Assembly: GCF_046719735.1 (NCBI RefSeq)
Contig: NZ_JAUTWQ010000025.1
Coordinates: forward strand, 1 to 64,000
DNA: 64,000 bases
DNA from: Halobacillus_B rhizosphaerae
GTDB lineage: Bacteria > Bacillota > Bacilli > Bacillales > Halobacillaceae
Direction of reading: 5' to 3'
Shown: positions 26,130 to 34,829 of the stretch, one piece after another
Numbering within the stretch: position 1 is the first letter of the stretch
How the letters are laid out: every line of letters starts with the position of its first letter
The notes under the pieces: model-generated
The model's input: only the letters and a program-made list of their open reading frames with translations
What the model was told of the DNA's origin: nothing
Databases searched by the model: none
Program-made: the position numbers and the translations under genes

Positions 26130-27572
26130 ATGACATTAACTAGAGAACAAATCGTAAATGATGTTAAAGAAATTTTATCTGAAAAACAGGTCATTACAGA
26201 TGAAACGGTATTAAGAGAAAACAGTGCAGATCGCTTTCGTAAGTATGAAACCATCCACGGGGTGTACACGCAGCCGATGCCCGCTGCGATCGTAAAAGTG
26301 AAGTCCGCTGAGGAAGTTTCTCAAATTCTCCAGTATATGAATGAAAACAAGCTCAATGCAGTTCCTAGAACAGGGGGTTCAGCAACCGAAGGCGGTCTGG
26401 AAACGACGGTTGAAAATTCTCTAGTTATCGACGGGTCAGGCATGAATGACATTGTTAGTATCGATTCTTACAATATGCTGGCCACGGTTAAATGCGGTGT
26501 GCCCCTGGAAATATTAGAGGATCAGCTTCGTGAGCAAGGATTAACGACCGGGCATTCGCCGCAGTCCAAACCTCTTGCTCAAATGGGCGGGTTAGTGGCC
26601 ACAAGAAGTATCGGTCAGCTCTCTACTTTATACGGCGGCATTGAAGATATGGTCGTGGGCGTGGAGGCTGTCTTTCCTAACGGCGAAATTACTAAAATTA
26701 AAAACATTCCCAGACGCGCGGCCGGGCCAGATATTCGCCATGTGATTATCGGAAACGAAGGGGCTCTTTGCTACATTACTGAGGTTACCGTGAAAGTCTT
26801 CCAGTACCAGCCGGACAACAATCAATATTATGGCTATGTACTTGATCACATGAAAACTGGGTTTGAGATCCTTCGTGAAGTGATGGTTCAAGGATATCGT
26901 CCTTCTGTCGCTCGTTTGTATGACCCGGAGGATGCTGCAGATCACTTTAGTTTTTCTGAAGATAAGTGTGTTCTTATCTTTATGGCAGAAGGACCAAAAC
27001 CGATTGCAGAAGCTACCGGACAGGCGATTGAAGATATCGTAGCTCAATACGGAGAAAGTAAGCGGATTGAGAGCCATCTTATTCAGAATTGGTTTGAAAA
27101 CCTGAACTGGGATCCTTCAAAAGTGGAAGAAGAAAGACAGGAAATCAAGGAAAAGAACAATATTGGTTTTACAACTGAAGTTTCTGGAGCATGGGGCGTC
27201 ATCAATGAGATTTATGAGCGCTGCATCACCCGTGTACGTGAGGAAATTCCTCATATTACCATGCTTGGCGGACATTCATCTCATAGCTACATGAACGGAA
27301 CCAATATGTATTTCGTATATTATTATGATTTGGTTGACATCAAACCTGAAGAAGAGATTACTAAATATCATTACCCTATTAACAAAATTATTGTTGAAGA
27401 AACGATTAAAGCCGGCGGGTCCATGGTCCACCATCATGGTGTCGGAAAGCATCGTACTCCATGGATCAAAGAAGAATACGGTTCTTCCTATTACATTCTG
27501 GAAACCTTGAAAAAGGCGTTTGATCCAAATGGAATTATGAACAAGGGCACCATTTTTCCTGATGATAAGTAA
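26130..27572 (+). CDS. FAD-linked oxidase of the AGPS/YgcU type
   Basis: 480 aa. The N-terminal FAD-binding PCMH domain (about 40-225) has PRTGGSATEGGLE and GHSPQSKPLAQMGGLVATRS; the C-terminal FAD-oxidase domain contains TMLGGHSSHSYMNGTNMYF and HHHGVGKHRTPW (about 440-451). The HHHGVGK motif is diagnostic of the alkyldihydroxyacetone-phosphate synthase branch and E. coli YgcU, rather than of D-lactate dehydrogenase. It probably oxidises a hydroxyl group of a phosphorylated polyol. AAAGGAG precedes ATG 26130; third gene of the operon. Confidence 0.82.
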   Translation: MTLTREQIVNDVKEILSEKQVITDETVLRENSADRFRKYETIHGVYTQPMPAAIVKVKSAEEVSQILQYMNENKLNAVPRTGGSATEGGLETTVENSLVIDGSGMNDIVSIDSYNMLATVKCGVPLEILEDQLREQGLTTGHSPQSKPLAQMGGLVATRSIGQLSTLYGGIEDMVVGVEAVFPNGEITKIKNIPRRAAGPDIRHVIIGNEGALCYITEVTVKVFQYQPDNNQYYGYVLDHMKTGFEILREVMVQGYRPSVARLYDPEDAADHFSFSEDKCVLIFMAEGPKPIAEATGQAIEDIVAQYGESKRIESHLIQNWFENLNWDPSKVEEERQEIKEKNNIGFTTEVSGAWGVINEIYERCITRVREEIPHITMLGGHSSHSYMNGTNMYFVYYYDLVDIKPEEEITKYHYPINKIIVEETIKAGGSMVHHHGVGKHRTPWIKEEYGSSYYILETLKKAFDPNGIMNKGTIFPDDK

Positions 27573-27707
27573 AGATCTATTTAAGTCCTAAAGAAGTAGA
27601 GTAAGGAAGCGGTGATAGAATCCTATGGCCGCTTTCTGCTTTCCTTTATAAAAACAATTGAAATTTTGTGAAAGTATGGTTTTTCGTATTTTCGTAGCAA
27701 CAATTAA

Positions 27708-27721
27708 TGAAAACGGTTACA
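27708..27721 (+). promoter_or_regulatory. CcpA cre site upstream of the BCCT transporter gene
   Basis: TGAAAACGGTTACA matches the consensus TGWAANCGNTNWCA at every position. It lies about 65 bp before the GTG start, so the transporter should be catabolite-repressed. Confidence 0.8.
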
Positions 27722-27787
27722 TAATTAGGCCGTTTATTCACAATCGCTAAATACATCTATTGATAAATACTAATAAGGAGGTAGAAC

Positions 27788-29350
27788 GTGAAAAAGCTAA
27801 AACTTAATTCCATTCGTCCGCTCGTATTTTTGCCTGCTTTTATCCTGCTCTTAATTACCATTATTTTAAATTTTGTCAATTATGATTGGTTTTTAAAGGT
27901 CACTACAGGGGCTAAATCCTTTATGACCCATGAATTAGGTTGGGTATTCAGTATTGCAGGTGTCGTTAGCGTTATTCTAGTCAGTTTAGCGTATTTCTCA
28001 CCGCTTGGAAATGTACGAATTGGTGGAGAAGACGCTAAACCCTTACTGAAGAAACAAACGTGGTTTGCGATCACCTTAACAACGACGATTGCAGCTGGTA
28101 TTCTGTTTTGGGGAACGGCTGAGCCGATTTTTCATTTATCAAACCCGCCCAAATCGCTGGGAATTGAACCAATGTCAGCAGATGCTGCCAAATTTGCTAT
28201 GGAGACGTTATACCTGCACTGGACCTTTATCCCCTATGCTTTCTACTCTGTTCCTACTATCGTCTTTGCGTTTGCTTATTACAATATGAAGCGCTCGTTT
28301 AGCGTAGGATCTCAAATTTCTCCTGCCATGAAAAATCTTAATCAAAATAAGATTAAAGTAGTGGTGGACGCGGTTATTCTATTCGCAGTTTCAGCCGCAA
28401 TTGCTTCTTCCTTTGGCACTTCCGTTATGAATATGGGGGGAGGAATTTATTCACTCTTTGGAATAGATAATGGCAAAACACTTTGGATATTTATTACCAT
28501 TATTGGTACTATTGCTTTCATTATTTCCTCTAGTACAGGACTGTTGAAAGGAATACGAGTGTTAGCCGACTTTAATATTTACTTATATTATATAATCATA
28601 GCGGCTTTGATCATTTTAGGCCCGACGGTATATATGTTCGCTGTTGGAACCGAAAGCTTTGGTGGTTTCCTATCCCACTTCTTTGAAAAAGCCTTATTTA
28701 CCGGGGAGGCGGCCCATGATGATTGGGCAAGCGGATGGACGACGTTCTATTGGTCTAATTGGATGGCGTGGGCCCCTGTAACGGCGGTATTTCTGGCAAG
28801 GATAGCTTATGGATATACGGTCAAAGAAGTGATCATGATGAACTTTGTTATTCCTGGATTTTTTAGTGTTCTATGGATGACTGTACTAGGTGGATCAGCG
28901 ATTAACTTCCAAATGACGGGGCAGGTAGACCTCGTATCGATCCTCAATGAGCAGGGGTCTGGAGCTGCAGCATATGCAGTGTTAAATCATCTGCCATTTT
29001 CCGGTATTTTAATTGGACTATATTTGCTTGCTGTGATGATTTCCTTTATAACAGCTACGGATTCTACAACCAATGCTATGGCCAGTATTAGTTCTACCGG
29101 GATTACCGAAGCCTCTCAAGAAGCCCCTGTATTTATTAAAATCACCTGGGGTGTGATTGTAGGAGCGGTGGCTTTGATTTTCATTTCCACTCTTGGAATT
29201 GATGGGATTAAAACTCTTTCCTATCTAGGAGGGTTCCCTGCTCTGTTTTTAGGGATTTTTAGTATCCTTTCGCTTATCTTTATCATGAGAAATCCTGGAA
29301 AGTTTGATCGGGTTTCAAAAGCAGCTAATAAACAAAAAAATGTCAGCTAG
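27788..29350 (+). CDS. BCCT-family transporter with altered aromatic boxes
   Basis: 520 aa, 12 membrane segments. Family signature SGWTTFYWSNWMAWAP (about 317-332) and WGTAEPIFH are present. Compared with BetP, the TM4 box HWxxxxWxxY reads HWTFIPYAFY (the second Trp is Tyr) and the TM8 box FYWAWWISW reads FYWSNWMAW (first Trp of the pair is Asn). These residues hold the quaternary ammonium of betaine, so another substrate is plausible. GTG 27788 follows TAAGGAGGTAG. It follows the oxidase by 215 bp with its own cre; likely the importer for the upstream pathway. Confidence 0.87.
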   Translation: MKKLKLNSIRPLVFLPAFILLLITIILNFVNYDWFLKVTTGAKSFMTHELGWVFSIAGVVSVILVSLAYFSPLGNVRIGGEDAKPLLKKQTWFAITLTTTIAAGILFWGTAEPIFHLSNPPKSLGIEPMSADAAKFAMETLYLHWTFIPYAFYSVPTIVFAFAYYNMKRSFSVGSQISPAMKNLNQNKIKVVVDAVILFAVSAAIASSFGTSVMNMGGGIYSLFGIDNGKTLWIFITIIGTIAFIISSSTGLLKGIRVLADFNIYLYYIIIAALIILGPTVYMFAVGTESFGGFLSHFFEKALFTGEAAHDDWASGWTTFYWSNWMAWAPVTAVFLARIAYGYTVKEVIMMNFVIPGFFSVLWMTVLGGSAINFQMTGQVDLVSILNEQGSGAAAYAVLNHLPFSGILIGLYLLAVMISFITATDSTTNAMASISSTGITEASQEAPVFIKITWGVIVGAVALIFISTLGIDGIKTLSYLGGFPALFLGIFSILSLIFIMRNPGKFDRVSKAANKQKNVS

Positions 29351-29369
29351 AAAGAATTCATTTTACCAA

Positions 29370-29403
29370 AAAAACCCGAACCTTTGAATGGTTCGGGTTT
29401 TCT
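29370..29403. terminator. Bidirectional terminator
   Basis: AAACCCGAACC / GGTTCGGGTTT stem with A-run and T-run flanks; serves the BCCT gene (+) and possibly the HAD phosphatase gene (-). Confidence 0.88.
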
Positions 29404-29449
29404 GCATATAGTATCTAATAAAGGTACCGCTCGTCCTTTGTTTTTACAG

Positions 29450-30100
29450 TTAGGAAATGAATCCTCTGCGCCTTAATTCGTTTTCCACTTCCTTAAAGCT
29501 GGTCATAGGAATGAAAGGAATATTTCTGTCTTTTAAAAGGTCCTGCAATTCTTTCTTAGCAAATGTAAGGTCTGCATAGACTGCAGGATGGGAATCCGGT
29601 TCACTATCACCGGCGTAATGAATCGTCTCATACTGCTCCTTTAATTCTTGGACCACTTTTGATTTATCGATGCCATACTTCTCCGAGTAGTGACGGTGCT
29701 CTGGATCGATGTTCAAATGAATGTTCTTGTTGTGATAATAACCTTCGTTCGAAAGTACCTTCACATTTTTAATCTTATATTCTTTCAGGAGATGATTAAT
29801 ATAATAGTCTGTTCCCGCACTTAAAATGTAAAAATCTCCGCCATTATCCTGGACGGTTTGAATAAAGGAAGGGACATGTTCATCAATAGGAATCTGCATG
29901 ATTTCCTTAATGATTTCCTCTTCGTTCTGATCGATGGAAGCAAATACCTTGCTGAGGAAATCAATATTCTTCATGCGGCCGGCCTGCCAATCCTTCATTA
30001 AATCTTCCCCGCCAGAAAAATGATTTTCTATCACGATGGAGTAAAAGTCTTTATGTGAAATTGTTCCGTCAAAATCGGAAACAAAGGCCCACTTCTTCAT
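29450..30100 (-). CDS. HAD-IB phosphatase, MtnX-like
   Basis: 216 aa. HAD motif I FVSDFDGTIS (Asp nucleophile at about 9, second Asp 11), motif II FYILSAGTDYY, motif III Lys region and motif IV IHYAGDSEPDSHPA (about 160-173). It resembles 2-hydroxy-3-keto-5-methylthiopentenyl-1-phosphate phosphatase (MtnX) and phosphoserine phosphatases, but no methionine-salvage genes are adjacent, so the substrate is open. It might dephosphorylate an intermediate of the neighbouring cassette. AGGAGGAATACAAT precedes ATG 30100. Confidence 0.78.
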   Translation of the reverse strand: MKKWAFVSDFDGTISHKDFYSIVIENHFSGGEDLMKDWQAGRMKNIDFLSKVFASIDQNEEEIIKEIMQIPIDEHVPSFIQTVQDNGGDFYILSAGTDYYINHLLKEYKIKNVKVLSNEGYYHNKNIHLNIDPEHRHYSEKYGIDKSKVVQELKEQYETIHYAGDSEPDSHPAVYADLTFAKKELQDLLKDRNIPFIPMTSFKEVENELRRRGFIS

Positions 30101-30224
30101 ATTGTATTCCTCCTAAATATAGAATTTCTATTCATTGTAACTGACTTCGTATAACTGAACTACAATTAAGCATTCTTAGATGAAGAAAGTGACTGATTTA
30201 ATTAGATCAGCCACTTTCTTCATA

Positions 30225-30863
30225 TTACATGACGGGTTCATATTTCTTTTGATAAAGGGGATGGAACAGATAATAGAATGGATATTCGAATGTATAACAG
30301 TATTGAATAATGGGTCCTGCAAATAAAACACCTGCAGCAGTTCCAATCCCAACTGGGCCGCCGATTAAGAGTGCGGTCGTCGAAGTCGTCATGGCTACTA
30401 ATGTCTGACTCATTCGTAAGCTGAGTTTGAATTTTTGTGCGATGGCCAGAAATAATTGGTCCACTGGAGCCCTTGGGAGCTGGGGTAAGATATAAATCGA
30501 TACGCCGATCGCACTGAATCCAACACCTAACAATAATGTGACAAGCTGCACTAGAAATGGAGAAGAAGCTAAGCTGACGTTCTTAAATACAATTTCCAGC
30601 CAAAAATCGAGAATTACACTTTCTAAAACAAGTGGAAGTACAGCACGGAATTCAGGTTTTTGCTTGATCAGCCATCCGTTTATAAAAATAAACAGAAGCT
30701 GAAATAAAGCATACCAGATTCCGACTGTAAAACCGAAGCGATCGGACAACCCGACGAATAAGGCAGTCCAAAAACCTGCCCCCAGGGTAGCTTTTATTAA
30801 TAGGGAAACACCAAAAAAGTTGATGAGCATTCCCATAATATAAATAGTCATTCGGTAAAACAT
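30225..30863 (-). CDS. YczE/YyaS/YitT-family membrane protein
   Basis: 212 aa, five or six membrane helices. The family landmarks are FFGVSLLIKATLGAGFWTAL near the N-terminus and GIGTAAGVLFAGPIIQY near the end. YczE homologues are uncharacterised integral membrane proteins, one implicated in surfactin production. I chose ATG 30863 because GATGAGGT lies 5 bases upstream; an ATG at 30875 is also in frame with a poorer site. Confidence 0.75.
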   Translation of the reverse strand: MFYRMTIYIMGMLINFFGVSLLIKATLGAGFWTALFVGLSDRFGFTVGIWYALFQLLFIFINGWLIKQKPEFRAVLPLVLESVILDFWLEIVFKNVSLASSPFLVQLVTLLLGVGFSAIGVSIYILPQLPRAPVDQLFLAIAQKFKLSLRMSQTLVAMTTSTTALLIGGPVGIGTAAGVLFAGPIIQYCYTFEYPFYYLFHPLYQKKYEPVM

Positions 30864-31015
30864 AAACAACCTCATCTTTCACAGGCAAATACAACTGAAT
30901 AGAAGAGCCAAATTTTATTATTAGGCCATTCTATTAGCCTGATAAGCTATGGTCAATGAGATTTTATTAAAAAAAGTAAAGAAATATTGAGCAATTGAAT
31001 TGATCTATCATATAA

Positions 31016-31048
31016 AAAATGGCCCTGATTAAACCAGGACCATTTTTT
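31016..31048 (-). terminator. Terminator of the iron alcohol dehydrogenase gene
   Basis: AATGGTCCTGG / CAGGGCCATT stem followed by TTTTTTA on the minus strand. Confidence 0.85.
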
Positions 31049-31065
31049 ACTACATTGTGATGAAC

Positions 31066-32232
31066 TTAAATGGTAACTTTCTGTCCATAATAGGCTGCAG
31101 TGAATAATTCTTTCATTTGGTCTACGGATGTTTCACGAGGATTGGTACCTGTACAAGGATCTTCTACAGCATTCGCTGCCATTTGATCTACGTGTTCGTT
31201 AAATAATTCTTCAGAAACACCGAATTCTTCTAGCGTATTCGGTACATCCATTTTGCGATTTAAGTCGCGCACCCACTCAATAAGTGAATCTACTAATTCT
31301 TCGTCAGTATTTCCGGAGAGTCCGATCCTTCTTGCTAATGCTGCGTAGCGGTCTTCTACTACGCTGCGGTTGAACTGAATGACGTAAGGTAAATAGATAG
31401 CATTGGCACATCCGTGTGGGACTCCGAAAGTTGGACCGCTTTTATGGGCGAGACTGTGAACATTACCTAATACAGCATTCGCAAAGGCCATACCTGCCAT
31501 AGCTTGTGCATAGTGTACTTGTTCGCGAGCTTCCTTATCTTCATTGTAGGAAGCAAGGAGATTATCATTTAAAATTTCAGCTGCTTCAATAGATAATGAA
31601 TTGGTAAAGGTTGTGCGCGGCTTCGCAACATAAGCTTCAATACTGTGAGTTACCGCGTCCATGCCGCTGTAAGCAAGTACATGCTTAGGCATAGACTGTA
31701 CCATGACTGGATCAATAATGGCTAAATCAGGGGTTAATTCGAAATCAGCCAGTGGATATTTAACACCTGTTTCAGAATCTTTGATTACAGATAGATTAGA
31801 GATTTCTGAAGCTGTTCCGCTTGTTGTTGGAATCCCAATAAATCTTGCTTTACTGCGAAGCTCTGGAAGGTTAAATGGCTGAGACATCTCTTCAAACGTT
31901 AATTCAGGATGTTCATAAGAAATCCATAATGCCTTCGCGGCGTCCATTGGTGAACCGCCACCGATCCCGATAATCCAATCCGGCTGGAAATCTTTTACGA
32001 CTTGAAGGTGATCCTGGACCATTTGAGTAGATGGTTCTTCTGTGATTCCTTCTATTACTTTTATATCGATTTTCGCTTCTGAAAGATTTGATTGGATTTT
32101 ATCGAGGTTGCCATTTTCTTTAACAGACCCTCCTCCGATGACTAATAGTGCTTTTTCACCTTTTATAGACTTCAATTTATCTAATGCATTTTCTCCGAAA
32201 TAAATATCTCTTGGTATAGTAAAACGATTCAT
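31066..32232 (-). CDS. Iron-containing (group III) alcohol dehydrogenase
   Basis: 388 aa. NAD-binding GGGSPMDAAKAL (about 94-105) and metal-site blocks GMDAVTHSIEAYVA and GNVHSLAHKSGPTFGVPHGCANA (about 250-272) with the conserved His residues are present. It interconverts an alcohol or diol and an aldehyde/ketone; substrate uncertain (1,3-propanediol-, butanol- or lactaldehyde-type enzymes belong here). AGGAGGTATTTCAA precedes ATG 32232. Own terminator, single-gene unit. Confidence 0.9.
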   Translation of the reverse strand: MNRFTIPRDIYFGENALDKLKSIKGEKALLVIGGGSVKENGNLDKIQSNLSEAKIDIKVIEGITEEPSTQMVQDHLQVVKDFQPDWIIGIGGGSPMDAAKALWISYEHPELTFEEMSQPFNLPELRSKARFIGIPTTSGTASEISNLSVIKDSETGVKYPLADFELTPDLAIIDPVMVQSMPKHVLAYSGMDAVTHSIEAYVAKPRTTFTNSLSIEAAEILNDNLLASYNEDKEAREQVHYAQAMAGMAFANAVLGNVHSLAHKSGPTFGVPHGCANAIYLPYVIQFNRSVVEDRYAALARRIGLSGNTDEELVDSLIEWVRDLNRKMDVPNTLEEFGVSEELFNEHVDQMAANAVEDPCTGTNPRETSVDQMKELFTAAYYGQKVTI

Positions 32233-32467
32233 TTGAAATACCTCCTGTTAGTTAGTACAAATGTTCAAGTTATGCTGCATTTCAATTGTTAAGCAGCACA
32301 TATTACGACTGCATTCACCGTTTTACCAATGATTAAACATCGGGACCGGTTAAGTCCAGCCTGACGGAAGACCAGATAAGAGGATCAACCTGTTTTATCT
32401 GCTTATCATTAGGGAATTACATACAAACTAGAAGACAAGATTGAATTGATCGCAGGAGGTTGTGGGT

Positions 32468-33202
32468 ATGCTATTCTCAGGTACAAAAATATCTGATATC
32501 TCCAAGGCATCTATTTTTATTATCCTTGGAGGATTTATAGCTGTAGGCGGAGCATTTTATTTGTTTTACCAGCTTGCAGAGGACGTCTTAGAGCATGAAA
32601 AGTTTGCCGTCGATCAGGCGGCTGTTAATGTTGTAAAATATATTCAAGCTCCTTGGCTGCAGAATGTGGCAGGTTGGGTTACGGAAACGGGGTCAGTGAT
32701 GTGGCTGTCGGTCGGCTCTGTATTGCTAATTCTGTTACTGTTTTTCTTCACCAAGTATAGTAATTGGGTACCGGTCTACTTTATTATAAACATGGCTGGA
32801 ATTAGTGCCCTGACTAAAGTGATGAAATTAATTTTTGAAAGGAAACGACCAGAAGTTTTAGCTCAGTACGATGGGACAGGGTTTAGCTTCCCTAGTGGTC
32901 ATTCCACGGGGTCTATGGTGTTTTATGGGTTTATTATTTATTTAATCGCTATCAGCCCATTAAACAAGAAGACTAGATACACGATTAATGTTCTATTAGG
33001 TTTATACATTTTGTTAGTAGGGTGCAGCCGGGTTTACTTAGGAGTGCATTATTTAACAGATATTCTTGCTGGCTTTTCATTTGGGCTAGCCTGGCTTGCG
33101 ATCTGTATTGCTTCTCTGGAAATTACAATGTGGAACCAGCGGCGCACCAGTGCTCATAAAGAGATGGAAAACACGACATTGATGGATCGGAGGAGTGAAT
33201 AA
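32468..33202 (+). CDS. PAP2-family membrane phosphatase
   Basis: 244 aa with six membrane segments and the complete PAP2 signature: KLIFERKRP, FPSGHSTGS and SRVYLGVHYLTD. Such enzymes dephosphorylate lipid phosphates (undecaprenyl pyrophosphate, phosphatidic acid, PGP) at the outer face of the membrane. ATG 32468 has AGGAGGT at 32455-32461; the GTG at 32462 touches that site and is not used. A Pmp3 gene follows with 2 nt between, probably co-transcribed. Confidence 0.9.
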   Translation: MLFSGTKISDISKASIFIILGGFIAVGGAFYLFYQLAEDVLEHEKFAVDQAAVNVVKYIQAPWLQNVAGWVTETGSVMWLSVGSVLLILLLFFFTKYSNWVPVYFIINMAGISALTKVMKLIFERKRPEVLAQYDGTGFSFPSGHSTGSMVFYGFIIYLIAISPLNKKTRYTINVLLGLYILLVGCSRVYLGVHYLTDILAGFSFGLAWLAICIASLEITMWNQRRTSAHKEMENTTLMDRRSE

Positions 33203-33204
33203 GG

Positions 33205-33369
33205 ATGTTATATGTATTAGCTATTTTCGTACCGCCACTTGCGGTATTATTTACTGGAAAACCATTGAAGGCATTACTAAACTTGCTGCTTACGCTCGTT
33301 TTCTATGTGCCGGGAGCGGTTCACGCTGCCGTTGTTGTAAAAGAGCATTATGACGGAAAAAAACTGTAA
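33205..33369 (+). CDS. Pmp3/YqaE-family membrane peptide
   Basis: 54 aa, two hydrophobic helices: MLYVLAIFVPPLAVLFTGK and ALLNLLLTLVFYVPGAVHA. The FxPPLAV and YxPGxxHA blocks match the Pmp3 (UPF0057) family, stress-related peptides found from bacteria to plants. GGAGGAGTG overlaps the end of the PAP2 gene and serves ATG 33205. The family's precise role in bacteria is not known; membrane potential or salt stress has been proposed. Confidence 0.85.
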   Translation: MLYVLAIFVPPLAVLFTGKPLKALLNLLLTLVFYVPGAVHAAVVVKEHYDGKKL

Positions 33370-33376
33370 AGAATAT

Positions 33377-33434
33377 AAAAAATCCGAACGAGGATGGAGA
33401 TAATCATGATTCCATCTTTGTTCGGATTTTTTCG
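33377..33434 (+). terminator. Terminator of the PAP2-Pmp3 unit
   Basis: AAAATCCGAAC / GTTCGGATTTT with a 31-base arm containing a second small GGAT/ATCC hairpin, then TTTC. Confidence 0.8.
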
Positions 33435-33538
33435 TGCATGAGGCAAGATTTTCTAGACGTTCCCCACTCCTTCAGGCGAGGTAGTGTCATTTTGTTCTAT
33501 TAAACCCACGTGTAAGGGAAGGGAAAATCACCGTACCA

Positions 33539-33562
33539 GCGTAGTGTATTTCCGGAGCGGTC
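33539..33562 (+). repeat. Dispersed intergenic repeat, family A copy 1
   Basis: 24-base unit containing GTGTATTTCCGGAGCGGTC; 22 of 24 bases match the copy at 35762-35785. Both lie in non-coding gaps. I recall the core from many Bacillaceae genomes as part of a longer dispersed repeat. Confidence 0.6.
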
Positions 33563-33639
33563 CTTCGTAAACTCCTTTACTTCCCATGGCCCGTCTTTAA
33601 ATGTGGGGGATTTTCTTATACCTCTGCCTCGTCTGTGCT

Positions 33640-34368
33640 TTACACGCCTCGCTTGTTTCCCCATACGAGCGCATGAACTTGCGGGAGGACACGAACACGA
33701 TTAAGCCTGGAAGAAGCAACCACCTGATCAATCAGCCATTCATATTTATCCAGCAGTTCGCTGGCAAGGGTGGCTGGTTTACTTTCTTCTAAGTCATCGT
33801 TGCCGACTTGCAGGAAAAAGGCAACATCTGGATAACGCTCGTGTACATCCTCGGCATATGCAAGATCTGTTTCATCGAAAATCACAACTTTAATACTCGT
33901 GTTTGTGAGCCGTTGGTGATCTCGTAATTGCTGGATAATACCATCAAGAATGTCCCAGTTGGTATTCATTTTAGAGCTTGGAGGCTTTGGAGAGATCGTT
34001 AAATCGTCAATTTTGGGAAACCAATCCTGCCAGCGGCTTCCCTGCGTTTCTAAGGCGACTTCAATGCCTTGCTGATGCAGCGGAGTAATAAGTTCATCTA
34101 GTTTAGCCAAGAGAGCTGGGTTTCCTCCAGAGATCGTCACATGATCAAATTGAGTGCCGCCAGTCTCTTTTAACCGTGCTACGATTTCATCAGCAGTGAG
34201 ACGTTCGATTTCATCTTTTGCACTTCCGTCCCAGGTAAATGCCGAATCACACCAGGCACAGCTGTAGTCACAGCCAGCGGTCCGGACAAACATTGTTTTT
34301 CTGCCTACTACCATACCTTCCCCTTGGATGGTAGGGCCGAAAATTTCAAGAACGGGGAATTTGTTCAT
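33640..34368 (-). CDS. queE: 7-carboxy-7-deazaguanine synthase
   Basis: 242 aa radical-SAM enzyme that converts 6-carboxytetrahydropterin to 7-carboxy-7-deazaguanine in queuosine synthesis. The iron-sulfur motif AGCDYSCAWCDS (CxxxCxxC, near residue 32) follows GPTIQGEGMVVGRKT, and SGGNPALL forms the SAM-binding glycine region. ATG 34368 overlaps the queD stop by 4 nt (ATGA). Last gene of queCDE, controlled by the preQ1 riboswitch. Confidence 0.95.
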   Translation of the reverse strand: MNKFPVLEIFGPTIQGEGMVVGRKTMFVRTAGCDYSCAWCDSAFTWDGSAKDEIERLTADEIVARLKETGGTQFDHVTISGGNPALLAKLDELITPLHQQGIEVALETQGSRWQDWFPKIDDLTISPKPPSSKMNTNWDILDGIIQQLRDHQRLTNTSIKVVIFDETDLAYAEDVHERYPDVAFFLQVGNDDLEESKPATLASELLDKYEWLIDQVVASSRLNRVRVLPQVHALVWGNKRGV

Positions 34369-34829
34369 TGCTCCATCCACTCCCGTCTCGCTTCGGCATA
34401 GCTTGTCGGAGTTTCATAAAGCTTCACAAATTCCACTCTAAGCTCAGCGTCCTTGAGAGCTTCTGCCATTTTCTCATAAATCCAGACCACCATATTTTCA
34501 GCTGTGGTATTCATAAGGGGGAGTGTCTCATTTAAATAGCGATGATCAAGGTGAATTTCGATTTGTTCTTTCCAAATAGTTTTAATGTCTCCAAAATCAA
34601 TCACCAAACCGATTTCATCGACAAATCCACTAATGCCAAAAATCACTTTATACGTATGACCATGAAGGTTTTTACATTTCCCTTCATAGGCATGCAGGTG
34701 ATGAGCCGCGTCAAAAGAGAACTCCTTACTAACCAGCACCCGTTTCTTGTGGTATTTCAGTTCCTCGCGTTTAATATCTTCGTCCATTTTCTGCAGATTT
34801 TCTACGATGGTAAATCCGTATTGCTGCAT
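34365..34829 (-). CDS. queD: 6-carboxy-5,6,7,8-tetrahydropterin synthase
   Basis: 154 aa PTPS-fold enzyme; converts dihydroneopterin triphosphate to 6-carboxytetrahydropterin. Zinc ligands are the His in DAAHHLHAY and the HxH in NLHGHTY; catalytic Cys in GKCKNLHGH. Starts one nucleotide inside the queC stop (TAATG) and overlaps queE by 4 nt, so the three genes are translationally coupled. The N-terminus is about 30 residues longer than in shorter homologues before the first core strand. Confidence 0.95.
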   Translation of the reverse strand: MQQYGFTIVENLQKMDEDIKREELKYHKKRVLVSKEFSFDAAHHLHAYEGKCKNLHGHTYKVIFGISGFVDEIGLVIDFGDIKTIWKEQIEIHLDHRYLNETLPLMNTTAENMVVWIYEKMAEALKDAELRVEFVKLYETPTSYAEARREWMEQ

